Positions 42,485-50,870 of a DNA stretch of 64,000 nucleotides are shown here, in pieces. Both the position numbers and the translations under genes were made by a program. This DNA comes from Arthrobacter sp. M4. GTDB lineage: Bacteria > Actinomycetota > Actinomycetes > Actinomycetales > Micrococcaceae. Within the stretch, counting starts at the first letter, position 1; each line of letters starts with the position of its first letter. The notes under the pieces are model-generated. The model was not told the DNA's origin. It saw only the letters and a program-made list of their open reading frames with translations, and made no database searches. The DNA lies in assembly GCF_020251205.1 (NCBI RefSeq), contig NZ_JAIWYX010000005.1, positions 124,001-188,000 of the forward strand, written 5' to 3'.

Positions 42485-43861
42485 TTAGCCCCGAGCCTCG
42501 CCGCGCAAGGCGACTGCCGCCGTCGCTGCCGTCAGCAGGATAACCGCAGCGATCACCAGCCCCATCCGCATGCCACCGAGGAAGTCGGATCCATGCCCTA
42601 CAAGGGCGCCAAAGACAGCAACCGCAAGAGCCGCACCTACTTGGCGGGAGGTGTTGAGCGCACCGCTGGCGGTGCCGGCGCGTTCGGCGGGAACGCCGTC
42701 GAGGATTAATGCCGTCATGGTCGGAACGCCGATGGCACCTCCAATGGTCACCACGATCATGATGCCCGCGATGACAAGGGGAGAGGCCTCGGCCGCAAGA
42801 CTCAGGATCACCAGCGCGGTGGCCATGAGCGTCAGCGAAGCAGCGATTGTCTTTTGGGGTCCGAGCCGCACAGCGATCCTTGCTGCCGCCACATTCATGA
42901 AAGCCCCTACCACTGTCATGGGCAAGAAGATCAGGCCCGTTTCGACTGCGGACAGGCCCCTGGCTTGTTGGAGGTACAAGCTGATGAGGAACACCATGCC
43001 GTAGAACCCAACGGTGAAGGAGAATCCGCCTCCCACTGCGACGGCGACGGATCGTGAGCGGAACAGGTCCAACGGAAGCATGGGATGTTTTCCCCGCGCC
43101 TGGATCACGAAAAACAGCGGGAGAGAAATTACCGCGGTAACCAGCGAGGCAATAACCGCCGGGGTGTCGAAGCCCGCCGCCCCGCCCTCGATGATCCCGA
43201 AGGTCAGGGTTCCAAGCCCGACGACGGCGGTCGCCTGGCCTGCCCAGTCGAACGGAACCGCGTGGCGCGGCGAATGGGCGGTTCGGGCGAGCAGGACGAG
43301 GGCGACCACGCCAACCGGAAGGTTGATCCAGAAGATCGCCCGCCAGGTTGCGAGTGTCAGGAATCCGCCCAGAACGGGTCCGGCAGCGGAGGCCACAGCG
43401 GCCCCGACCGCCCAGAATCCGATGGCACGGGCCCGCTCCGCCGCCACAGGGTAAGCCTGGCGGATCAGGGCCAGCGAGGCAGGCATGATCAGCGCCGCAC
43501 CCGCTCCCTGCACGATCCGCGCCGCGATGAGGTACCCCATGTCCGGAGCGAAGCCACACGCAGCCGACGCCACCACGAACAGAATCAGCCCTACGCCATA
43601 CGCGCGGCGGGCGCCAAGCCTGTCAACAAGGGCACCGGCCGACAGAAGAAGCGCGGCAAACGCCAGCGTGTAGCCATCCACCACCCACTGGAGCCCCGTG
43701 ATGTCGCCGCCCAATTCGCGGCCCATGGCTGGCAGGGCCACGTTCACGATCAGCGCGTCGAGGGTGACAACAAAGGCGCCCAGGAAGGACGTAGCCAAGG
43801 TGAACGGGAACTTCTTGGACGTTCCGGGAGAGGCATTCTGGGTTGCGGAAGCGGTTGACAA
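42485..43861 (-). CDS. DHA2-family MFS efflux transporter
   Basis: A 458-residue transporter with 14 predicted helices; motif A is SAGALVDRLGARRAYGVGLI and motif C-like GPVLGGFLTLATWRAIFWIN. Typical of multidrug efflux proteins such as Stp or LfrA. I start at TTG 43861 because AGGAG lies 6 bases before it and the sequence before this codon (to ATG 44014) looks like non-coding promoter DNA; the shared promoter element at 43920-43970 lies inside that stretch. It is co-controlled with the aldo/keto reductase by that element. Confidence 0.82.
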   Translation of the reverse strand: MSTASATQNASPGTSKKFPFTLATSFLGAFVVTLDALIVNVALPAMGRELGGDITGLQWVVDGYTLAFAALLLSAGALVDRLGARRAYGVGLILFVVASAACGFAPDMGYLIAARIVQGAGAALIMPASLALIRQAYPVAAERARAIGFWAVGAAVASAAGPVLGGFLTLATWRAIFWINLPVGVVALVLLARTAHSPRHAVPFDWAGQATAVVGLGTLTFGIIEGGAAGFDTPAVIASLVTAVISLPLFFVIQARGKHPMLPLDLFRSRSVAVAVGGGFSFTVGFYGMVFLISLYLQQARGLSAVETGLIFLPMTVVGAFMNVAAARIAVRLGPQKTIAASLTLMATALVILSLAAEASPLVIAGIMIVVTIGGAIGVPTMTALILDGVPAERAGTASGALNTSRQVGAALAVAVFGALVGHGSDFLGGMRMGLVIAAVILLTAATAAVALRGEARG

Positions 43862-43919
43862 GGAAGTCTCCTGTAGGGCGGAAGCAAGCCTGGCTTGTCG
43901 GCTCACTAGTGATGCAGAC

Positions 43920-43970
43920 TTCGAGGCTACGGCTCCCCCGGATGATGAGGGAGGACCTGCTATTACCTGT
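43920..43970 (-). promoter_or_regulatory. Shared promoter/operator element 1 (DHA2 transporter)
   Basis: On the minus strand: ACAGGTAATAGCAGGTCCTC at 43970-43951, then CCT, 18 bases containing CCGGG, and TAGCCT. Compared with the element before the aldo/keto reductase, 21 of 23 bases in the first block match and the distance to the -10-like TAGC(C/G)T is the same 18 bases. It sits about 60-110 bases upstream of the TTG start. A MerR-type regulator working on a long spacer is a plausible reading. Confidence 0.6.
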
Positions 43971-44073
43971 ACCAGCGGCCCCTGCTCCGCCCGGACCGAT
44001 GATTCCCTGAGCATCAGATGTTGAGCGGCATCGACCGTGCAGGGAACCGTCGAATCGAAGGGGCTAGTCCTTT

Positions 44074-45045
44074 TTAGTAACCGACCGGCATCCTGGTTGT
44101 GTAGGGCTCTTCCAGGGTCATGGCCTCGTCCTCGTTCAACTCGAGTTCAAGGGCCGCAACGGCATCCGGCAGGTGATGCGGCTTGGTCGCGCCCACGATC
44201 GGAGCGGACACTACGGGATTTCGCAGTACCCAAGCCAGCGCCACCTGAGCCATCGGCACGCCCCTTTCCTCAGCTACACGCTGAACAGCTTCGGTGATGG
44301 GCCTGTCCTGTTCGCCGGAATAGCGGCTCTGGAGAGGATCGGTGTCTGCGCGTTGTGTGTGTTGGTCGTCCCAGGGGCGGGTTAGGCGGCCCTTGGCGAG
44401 CGGTGCCCAAGGGATACTGCCTACGCCCTGGTCGGCCAGGAGCGGGAACATCTCACGCTCCTCTTCGCGCTGCATCAGGCTGTATTGGTTCTGCATCGAT
44501 ACGAAGCGCGTCCAGCCGTTCAGGTCTGCGGTGTATTGCATCTTGGCGAATTGCCAAGCCCACATGGAGGATGCACCGATGTAGCGCGCCTTCCCGGCCT
44601 TGACCACGTCATGCAGTGCTTCCATCGTCTCCTCAACCGGCGTCTCGGGGTCGAAGCGGTGGATCTGGTAGAGGTCCACGTAGTCCGTGCCGAGGCGGGT
44701 CAGTGAGGCATCGATTTGCTCCATGATTGCTTTCCGGGACAAACCGGATCCGCCCGGTCCATCGTGCATCTTGAAGCGGACCTTGGTGGCGAGCACAACG
44801 TCCTCGCGGCGGGTGTAAGCCTTGATCGCGCGGCCAACAATCTCCTCCGACGTTCCGTAACTGTAGACGTTGGCCGTATCCCAGAACGTGATGCCTAGTT
44901 CTACGGCCTGGCGGAAGATCGGCTCGGCCGCGTCGTCGTCGAGCGCCCATTCGTTGAAGCCGGTGGACGTATCGCCGAAACTCATACAGCCCAGGGCGAT
45001 CCTGCTGACGCGAAGGCCGGATTCCCCAAGACGGGTGTACTCCAT
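44074..45045 (-). CDS. Aldo/keto reductase
   Basis: A 323-residue NADPH-dependent oxidoreductase of the AKR superfamily. The catalytic tetrad is visible: Asp and Tyr in FWDTANVYSYGTSEE, Lys in LATKVRF and His in LYQIHRFDPE. The cofactor-binding segment near the C-terminus reads PIVGATKPHHL. These enzymes reduce aldehydes and ketones in detoxification. Start ATG 45045 with AGAGGAC upstream. It carries the same promoter element as the DHA2 transporter, which suggests a common inducer. Confidence 0.92.
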   Translation of the reverse strand: MEYTRLGESGLRVSRIALGCMSFGDTSTGFNEWALDDDAAEPIFRQAVELGITFWDTANVYSYGTSEEIVGRAIKAYTRREDVVLATKVRFKMHDGPGGSGLSRKAIMEQIDASLTRLGTDYVDLYQIHRFDPETPVEETMEALHDVVKAGKARYIGASSMWAWQFAKMQYTADLNGWTRFVSMQNQYSLMQREEEREMFPLLADQGVGSIPWAPLAKGRLTRPWDDQHTQRADTDPLQSRYSGEQDRPITEAVQRVAEERGVPMAQVALAWVLRNPVVSAPIVGATKPHHLPDAVAALELELNEDEAMTLEEPYTTRMPVGY

Positions 45046-45079
45046 GATGCTGTCCTCTCCATAAGTTGGCGTTTGGCTG

Positions 45080-45128
45080 CAACGCTACGCGCGTCCCGGA
45101 ACGGCAGGGAGGACCTGTTACTACCTGT
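45080..45128 (-). promoter_or_regulatory. Shared promoter/operator element 2 (aldo/keto reductase)
   Basis: Minus strand: ACAGGTAGTAACAGGTCCTC then CCT (45128-45106), 18 bases including CCGGG, then TAGCGT (about 45087-45082). It aligns without gaps to element 1. It starts 35 bases upstream of the reductase start and overlaps the 3' end of the GNAT gene by 8 bases. Confidence 0.6.
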
Positions 45129-45639
45129 TTGGGCTATACGTCTTGGGGTTATCCACGACCCAGTCATTGACTGTGATCGGGTTCCCCGGCGGATATTCGA
45201 CAATTTCCGTTCCGAGCAGCCTAAAGCCCGCCTTACGGCACAATGCATTCGATGCCACATTATGAATTTCTGGAAAAGCGTGAATGGGGGCATTTATGCC
45301 ATTTCGTCGAGCCTCGTCCATGAGCAGCCGGATTGCCGTCGTGGCAACACCTTTGCCCTGATACTCGGGGAATACGCCCCAGCCTGTTTCAAATTGCGGC
45401 TGACCTTGCCATTCGCGCGGCCAATAACCGACGCTTCCCGCAGCAATTCCCGAAACTTCGATGACGAACATCCTGGTATTCCCGGAGGCGGCGGAAACGT
45501 AGCGTTCTAATCGCTGCTTGAGTTTGGTATCGGGCTCGGGCCCACCAAGGTGTTCGGTCATTTCGGGCGCATTGAGCCGCTTGATGAGGTCCAGATCTTC
45601 ACGGCGCCACGGGCGCAAGGTGATGTCGACGTCGGACAT
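45121..45639 (-). CDS. GNAT family N-acetyltransferase
   Basis: A 172-residue acetyltransferase of the RimJ/RimL type. It begins ITLRPWRREDLDLIKRLNAP; the acetyl-CoA site shows the strand VIEVSGIAAGSVGYWP and the pyrophosphate loop GVFPEYQGKGVATTAIRLLM, followed by HNVASNALCRKAGFR, the typical C-terminal helix. The acceptor, a protein N-terminus or a small molecule, cannot be told. Its stop is 76 bases ahead of the reductase start in the same direction, and the shared promoter element overlaps its end. Confidence 0.9.
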   Translation of the reverse strand: MSDVDITLRPWRREDLDLIKRLNAPEMTEHLGGPEPDTKLKQRLERYVSAASGNTRMFVIEVSGIAAGSVGYWPREWQGQPQFETGWGVFPEYQGKGVATTAIRLLMDEARRNGINAPIHAFPEIHNVASNALCRKAGFRLLGTEIVEYPPGNPITVNDWVVDNPKTYSPNR

Positions 45640-45722
45640 GTCCCCACCCTAGTCCCGACGGCGGCAGGCGGAGCCCCGCTGCCGCCGTCGACCCGTCCGT
45701 CAGCGCGGCGTAGCCTAGCGGT

Positions 45723-45995
45723 ATGTGCCGCAACATCCGAACCCTTCATAACTTCGAGCCCCGGGCCACCAGCGAGGAGGTTGAGGCTGCCGCCTTGCAG
45801 TACGTGCGCAAGATCAGCGGCAGCACCAAGCCCTCCAAAGCGAACCAGGACGTTTTCGACGAGGCCGTCCAGGAAATTGCCCACATCACTCAGCACTTGC
45901 TGGACCACCTGACCACCCACTCACCGGCGCGGAACCGGGACGAGGAGGCGGCCAAGGCCAGGGCGCGGGCTGCCGTGCGCTTTGGCACTGCATAA
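45723..45995 (+). CDS. DUF2277 family protein
   Basis: A 90-residue cytosolic protein beginning MCRNIRTLHNFEPRATSEEV and continuing with VRKISGSTKPSKANQDVFDE, the diagnostic features of DUF2277, found in many bacteria with an unknown role. Its stop is only 3 bases before the ATG of the LysR gene (sequence TAAGGAATG), so the two are likely translated from one message. No Shine-Dalgarno is obvious before its ATG. Confidence 0.85.
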   Translation: MCRNIRTLHNFEPRATSEEVEAAALQYVRKISGSTKPSKANQDVFDEAVQEIAHITQHLLDHLTTHSPARNRDEEAAKARARAAVRFGTA

Positions 45996-45998
45996 GGA

Positions 45999-46928
45999 AT
46001 GGACACCCGGAAACTCAAGTACTTCCTGGCGGTAGTGGACCACGGAACCTTCAACAAAGCCGCCGAACACTTGTTGATCGCGCAGCCGTCCCTGTCCCAA
46101 ACCATCGCGGGGCTGGAGCGGGAGCTGGGTGTGCCGTTGTTCCACCGGATTGGCCGCCGCGCCATCCTTAGCGAGGCTGGGAAGGAACTCGTGGGGCCGG
46201 CGCGACTCGTAATGCGGGATCTCGACGCCGCGCAGTCGGCGGTGCAGGCCACGCGGGGTGTCCGGAGCGGCCAGCTGGACATCATCACCATGCCGTCGCC
46301 GGGAATCGAGCCGCTGACCTCTATGATTGCGGACTTCACCGTCGCCTATCCCTCGGTCCGACTCAACGTCACGGCGGCGTTTACTCCGGAAGAGGTTATA
46401 GAGTCCGTCCGCAGCGGCAGTTCGGAGGTTGGCTTAGCTGGCTCGCCCACTCCGATCCGCGTTCCCGGAGTACAGGTTCTGGAGCTGGAACGGCAACCCC
46501 TGATCCTGATCGTCAACCCGCGTGCCGACAGCTTCGGTGCAGGGGATTCCATCCAGCGCGACGATCTGGGCGGTCATCGCTTGGTCGCCAGCCAGCGCGG
46601 TTCGCTGATGAGATGGCTTGTGGATGACGCGCTTGCCCATGGTGTGGAGGTTGAGATCGTCGTGGAAGTGGCCCATCGAACGTCGATCCTGCCGCTGGTG
46701 CTGGCGGGTGTCGGACACGCGGTGATGCCGTCGTCGTGGGCTCCAACCGCCCACAAGGCCGGGCTACGGACGCTGCTGATCGAACCTGTTTCCTACTTGG
46801 ACGTGGCTGTGGTGAGCCGGAGAGAAGACCTGACGCCGGCCGCGCGGGCGTTCCTGGACGTGGCTGCGGAGCACGCTGCGCCTCCGGAAAAGCACGACGC
46901 CGACGCCAACAAGCCGAAATTTCAATAG
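45999..46928 (+). CDS. LysR-type regulator near the tartrate genes
   Basis: A 309-residue LysR regulator. HTH: MDTRKLKYFLAVVDHGTFNK, AAEHLLIAQPSLSQTIAGLE; then the effector-binding domain. It shares its first residues with many malate/tartrate or oxidative LysR proteins. It is in the same direction as, and 134 bases ahead of, the dehydrogenase-transporter-kinase operon, which it probably regulates, though a LysR gene is more often divergent from its target. DUF2277 precedes it by 3 bases. Confidence 0.88.
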   Translation: MDTRKLKYFLAVVDHGTFNKAAEHLLIAQPSLSQTIAGLERELGVPLFHRIGRRAILSEAGKELVGPARLVMRDLDAAQSAVQATRGVRSGQLDIITMPSPGIEPLTSMIADFTVAYPSVRLNVTAAFTPEEVIESVRSGSSEVGLAGSPTPIRVPGVQVLELERQPLILIVNPRADSFGAGDSIQRDDLGGHRLVASQRGSLMRWLVDDALAHGVEVEIVVEVAHRTSILPLVLAGVGHAVMPSSWAPTAHKAGLRTLLIEPVSYLDVAVVSRREDLTPAARAFLDVAAEHAAPPEKHDADANKPKFQ

Positions 46929-47062
46929 GCCCCACCTATCAACCGCATCGGATCTTAGTCTTGGACGCTGCATAGGCCCGGCCCGTCTACTTGAAGAGGA
47001 AAGAGAAGTGTGACTCGCCTAACAGGCTCACAGGACTAAACACTCAACGAGGAGACAGGCAC

Positions 47063-48160
47063 ATGAGCGCCACTCAAACATTCAGCATCGCGTCCATCCC
47101 CGCCGACGGCGTGGGCAAGGAGGTCGTAGCTGCCGGCCGGCGCGTCCTCAACGCCCTGGCTGAGCAGTCCGACGGCAAGTTCGCGTTCCAATGGACCGAG
47201 TTCCCCTGGGGCTCCGAGTACTACGCCAAGACCGGCCAGATGATGGACCCCAAGGGCCTTGAAGCGCTCAAGGACTTCGACGCCATCTACTTCGGCGCAG
47301 TTGGCTGGGAGAACGTCCCGGACCACGTCAGCCTGTGGGGTCTTCGACTCAACATCACCCAGAATTTCGACCAGTGGGCCAACATCCGTCCGGTGAAGTT
47401 CCTCCCCGGCGTCCAGTCGCCGCTGCGCAAGGCGGACAACACCGAACTTGATTGGATTGTGGTGCGCGAAAACAGCGAAGGCGAATACGCGGGCCTCGGC
47501 GGACGCAACCTGAGCGGCCGCGGCCCCGGCAATGAGGTTGCCCTCCAGACGGCACTCTTTACCGAGAAGGGCTGCGAACGCATTATGCGCTTCGCCTTCG
47601 ACCTGGCCCGCACCCGCACTGTCAAGAAGGTCTCAAGCGTCACCAAGTCCAACGCCCAGCAGTACGGCATGGTCCTCTGGGACGAAACCTTCAAGCGCGT
47701 CGCCTTGGACTACCCGGATGTGCAGACCGAAAGTGTCCTTGTTGACGCCATGAGCGCCAAGTTCATCCTGCACCCGGAGGACCTGTCCGTTGTGGTCGCG
47801 TCCAACCTGAATGCGGACATCCTGTCCGACCTCGGTTCCGCGCTCGCCGGAAGCCTGGGCCTGGCAGCCAGCGCCAACCTGAACCCCGAGCGCCGGTTCC
47901 CCAGCATGTTCGAGCCGGTGCACGGCTCCGCGCCTGACATCGCCGGCAAGGGCATCAGCAACCCGATCGGCGCCATCGCCAGCGCGGCCCTGATGCTGGA
48001 CCACTTTGGCCTGCACGATGAAGCTCGCCGCGTCGAAGCCGCTATCGAGCAGACCACCGGCGCCGGCCACCTGACCCGCGATATCGGCGGCGAAGCAGAC
48101 ACGGATGAGGTCACCGAGGCCATTATCAAGGCGCTCACCCACACGCTCGCCGCCGTCTAG
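47063..48160 (+). CDS. Tartrate dehydrogenase / D-malate dehydrogenase (decarboxylating)
   Basis: A 365-residue member of the isocitrate/isopropylmalate dehydrogenase family (TtuC/DmlA type). N-terminal SIASIPADGVGKEVVAAGRR is the typical start; substrate residues appear in LRLNITQNFDQWANIRPVKF and VVRENSEGEYAGLGGRN, with the metal Asp residues near DAMSAKFILHP and NLNADILSDLGSALAGSLGL, and the NAD site FEPVHGSAPDIAGKG. The family oxidises tartrate or D-malate and can decarboxylate tartrate to glycerate. ATG 47063 follows GAGGAG. It is first in a three-gene operon. Confidence 0.9.
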   Translation: MSATQTFSIASIPADGVGKEVVAAGRRVLNALAEQSDGKFAFQWTEFPWGSEYYAKTGQMMDPKGLEALKDFDAIYFGAVGWENVPDHVSLWGLRLNITQNFDQWANIRPVKFLPGVQSPLRKADNTELDWIVVRENSEGEYAGLGGRNLSGRGPGNEVALQTALFTEKGCERIMRFAFDLARTRTVKKVSSVTKSNAQQYGMVLWDETFKRVALDYPDVQTESVLVDAMSAKFILHPEDLSVVVASNLNADILSDLGSALAGSLGLAASANLNPERRFPSMFEPVHGSAPDIAGKGISNPIGAIASAALMLDHFGLHDEARRVEAAIEQTTGAGHLTRDIGGEADTDEVTEAIIKALTHTLAAV

Positions 48161-48310
48161 CGCTGCGCCTTAACACCCAGCAAGTGCCCGACGGCGGACG
48201 GTCGCCACAGCGAAAGCCGCCAGCCCGTCGTCGGGCACCAATCAGACAGCCGCCACGGCGGCACCCCCTTCAGCCCCTCTCCAGAGACATTCCACAATGA
48301 GGTAGGAATC

Positions 48311-49696
48311 ATGGACCACGTCACCACCGGCCAGGCAGGGCCGGCTCCCAAGCAACGCTGGTACAAGCAGCTGTATGTTTGGGTCCTGACTGCCATTCTC
48401 ATCGGCATCCTCCTTGGCTGGCTCGCCCCAAGCGCTGGCGTGGCCATGGAACCCATCGGCACCACCTTCGTCAACGCCATGAAGATGCTCATCGGCCCAA
48501 TCGTCTTCCTTACCATCGTTGGCGGCATCGCCAGCGTGGCAGACCTTAAAAAAGTCGGGATGACCGGCCTCAAAGCCCTGACCTACTTCCAGATCGGCAC
48601 TATCTGTGCCATGGTGTTCGGCCTGGTGGCCATCAACATCTTCCGCCTCGGAGAGGGCGTCAACGCGGACGCCAGCAAAATCAAGACTTCCGAATCGGCG
48701 GCCAAGCTGATCGACGCCGGCCAGCACCAGGAGTGGTGGCAGTTCATCACCCACATCATCCCCAACAGCATCGTCTCGCCGTTTGTTGAGGGCGACATCC
48801 TCCAGATCATCTTCATTGCGGTGGTCTTCGGCATCGCCCTGAACGCCCTTGGCAGGATCGGTGCACCCGTACTCGACGGCGTGCAGCGGCTCACCGGCGT
48901 AATGTTCAAGATCCTGAGCTTTATCATGAAGGCGGCCCCGCTCGGTGCCTTCGGTGCCATGGCCTTCGCTGTGGGCAAGTATGGCGTATCCTCGCTGACC
49001 AGCATGGGCGGACTCATTGCACTGTTCTACGTGACGTCCATCCTGTTCGTGGTGGTTGTCCTTGGCTCCGTTATGGCGTTCCTCAAGCTGAACATTTTCA
49101 GCATGATTCGGCATCTCAAAGAGGAGTACATGCTGATCCTCGGCACCTCCACCGCCGAACCAGCCCTGCCCGGCCTGATGCGCAAGTTGGAGCACGCGGG
49201 CATCAAGAAGGAGACGGTTGGCCTGGTGGTCCCCACTGGCTACAGTTTCAACCTGGACGGCGCCGCGATCTACCTGTCACTGGCCGCGCTCTACATCGCC
49301 CAAGCCACCAATACCAACCTCAGCATCCCGCAGCAGCTTGGCCTGCTCGCCGTTATGCTGCTCACGTCCAAGGGGGCAGCCGGGGTGGCCGGCGGTGGGT
49401 TCATCGCCCTCACCGCCACTTTGACCACCATCGGCACCATCCCCGCCGCGGGCATCATGCTGATCTTCGGCATCGACAAGTTCATGTCCGAGTGCCGCGC
49501 CCTGGTCAACTTCACCGGCAATGCCGTGGCCACGCTCTTCATCGCCTGGTGGGACCGCACGCTGGATGTGGACCGCGCCCGCAGGGTGTTTGCCGGCCAG
49601 GCTGTGGAGCCGCTGCCCAGCGGGGATGACTTGTCCCAATACAGCCACCACGCACCCAAGCATGACCGCAGCCCGGCCCTCTCGAAAAGCGTCTGA
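48311..49696 (+). CDS. DctA-type dicarboxylate/cation symporter
   Basis: A 461-residue DAACS-family carrier with eight helices and the two re-entrant loops. It carries the family signatures MLIGPIVFLTIVGGIASVAD, TSTAEPALPGLMRKL near the first hairpin, PTGYSFNLDGAAIYLSLAAL with the Asn and Asp of the substrate/Na+ site, and LLTSKGAAGVAGGGFI. It imports C4-dicarboxylates; its position between tartrate/D-malate dehydrogenase and glycerate kinase makes tartrate or malate the natural cargo. ATG 48311 is weakly supported by AGGTAGG. Confidence 0.92.
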   Translation: MDHVTTGQAGPAPKQRWYKQLYVWVLTAILIGILLGWLAPSAGVAMEPIGTTFVNAMKMLIGPIVFLTIVGGIASVADLKKVGMTGLKALTYFQIGTICAMVFGLVAINIFRLGEGVNADASKIKTSESAAKLIDAGQHQEWWQFITHIIPNSIVSPFVEGDILQIIFIAVVFGIALNALGRIGAPVLDGVQRLTGVMFKILSFIMKAAPLGAFGAMAFAVGKYGVSSLTSMGGLIALFYVTSILFVVVVLGSVMAFLKLNIFSMIRHLKEEYMLILGTSTAEPALPGLMRKLEHAGIKKETVGLVVPTGYSFNLDGAAIYLSLAALYIAQATNTNLSIPQQLGLLAVMLLTSKGAAGVAGGGFIALTATLTTIGTIPAAGIMLIFGIDKFMSECRALVNFTGNAVATLFIAWWDRTLDVDRARRVFAGQAVEPLPSGDDLSQYSHHAPKHDRSPALSKSV

Positions 49697-49697
49697 A

Positions 49698-50870
49698 ATG
49701 CACAAACCCGCCCCCAAAATCGTGCGGACCCTGATTGCCCCCGACAAGTTCAAGGGCAGCCTGACCGCCGCCGAGGTAGCGGAAGCGTTGGCCGCGGGAC
49801 TTCGTTCCGCGGCCTCCGCCGCGCCTGTCCACTGTGAACTGCTCCCTCTGGCCGATGGGGGTGACGGCAGCGTGGATGCGGCCGTCGCCTCAGGATTTAG
49901 CCTGCACAGCTGTACAGTGGCCGGACCTACTGGCCAGCCGGTCCAGGCGAGCATAGCGTTCGACGGCGTCACGGCCGTTGTGGAGGTTGCCAACACTTGC
50001 GGGCTGGGCCGCTTGCCCGACGGGAGGCTGGAACCGCTCGAGGCGTCCAGTCGGGGCTTCGGCGATGCTGTCCTCTTCGCGCTTGGCCTCCGGCCAGCCC
50101 GGATTGTGTTGGCGCTGGGCGGCAGCTCCAGCACTGATGGCGGCATGGGGATGCTCACCGCCTTGGGCTTCAGATTCTCTGACACCGACGGCGCCGAACT
50201 CCGGGGCAGCGGAGCCAATCTGCGGCGGATTGCTTCGGTCAGCCGTGAGGCTGTGCCGGTGCTCGATGGCGTAGAGCTGATCGTCGCCAGCGACGTGCAC
50301 AACCCGCTGCTGGGCCCCCACGGCGCGCCCGCGGTCTTTGCTCCGCAGAAGGGCGCCTCACCGGATCAGGTTTCAGCGCTCGACGCCGGTCTGGCGCACT
50401 TTGTTTCCGTTCTCACCGACGCCGGGCTCACTAACGCGGCGGCGCTGGCCCACCATGAGGGCGCCGGCAGTGCTGGCGGCATTGGCTTCGCCAGCCTGCT
50501 GCTTGGCGCGAAGCAGGTGTCAGGTGCGGACTATTTCCTTGAGCTGCTGGATTTCGACGCCCGTGCAGAAGAATGCGAGCTGGTCATCACCGGCGAGGGC
50601 AGCATCGATGAGCAGACGCTGTCCGGGAAACTGCCAGCCGCCGTGGCCCGCCGCTCCGGCCCCCGGACGGTGATCGCCGTCGTCGGACGCTCCCTGCTCC
50701 CGAAGGAGAGGTGGGCGGAACTGCCCGTCTCCCGGGTCTATGCACTGGCCGAGTACACCGAGCTGGACTCATCAAAGGACGCGGCCCTGTCCGCCGAATT
50801 GCTGAGGCAGATCGGGCGGGACATTGGGGAGAGGCTGGCCTCTCCAGGAGATCATTTGCTCGTGGGGTAG
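49698..50870 (+). CDS. Glycerate kinase, type I
   Basis: A 390-residue glycerate kinase (GlxK/GarK class). N-terminal RTLIAPDKFKGSLTAAEVAE and PLADGGDGSVDAAV, then LALGGSSSTDGGMGMLTALG and AQKGASPDQ-like PQKGASPDQV, and the C-terminal TGEGSIDEQTLSGKLPAAV are the family motifs. It phosphorylates D-glycerate to 2- or 3-phosphoglycerate, the step that follows tartrate decarboxylation to glycerate. It starts one base after the transporter stop, and its 3' end overlaps the converging MFS gene by 19 bases. Confidence 0.92.
   Translation: MHKPAPKIVRTLIAPDKFKGSLTAAEVAEALAAGLRSAASAAPVHCELLPLADGGDGSVDAAVASGFSLHSCTVAGPTGQPVQASIAFDGVTAVVEVANTCGLGRLPDGRLEPLEASSRGFGDAVLFALGLRPARIVLALGGSSSTDGGMGMLTALGFRFSDTDGAELRGSGANLRRIASVSREAVPVLDGVELIVASDVHNPLLGPHGAPAVFAPQKGASPDQVSALDAGLAHFVSVLTDAGLTNAAALAHHEGAGSAGGIGFASLLLGAKQVSGADYFLELLDFDARAEECELVITGEGSIDEQTLSGKLPAAVARRSGPRTVIAVVGRSLLPKERWAELPVSRVYALAEYTELDSSKDAALSAELLRQIGRDIGERLASPGDHLLVG

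Noticed and set aside
43862..44014. N-terminal 51-residue extension of the DHA2 transporter from ATG 44014
   Set aside because: It contains the shared promoter element, lacks a Shine-Dalgarno, and TTG 43861 has an ideal AGGAG.
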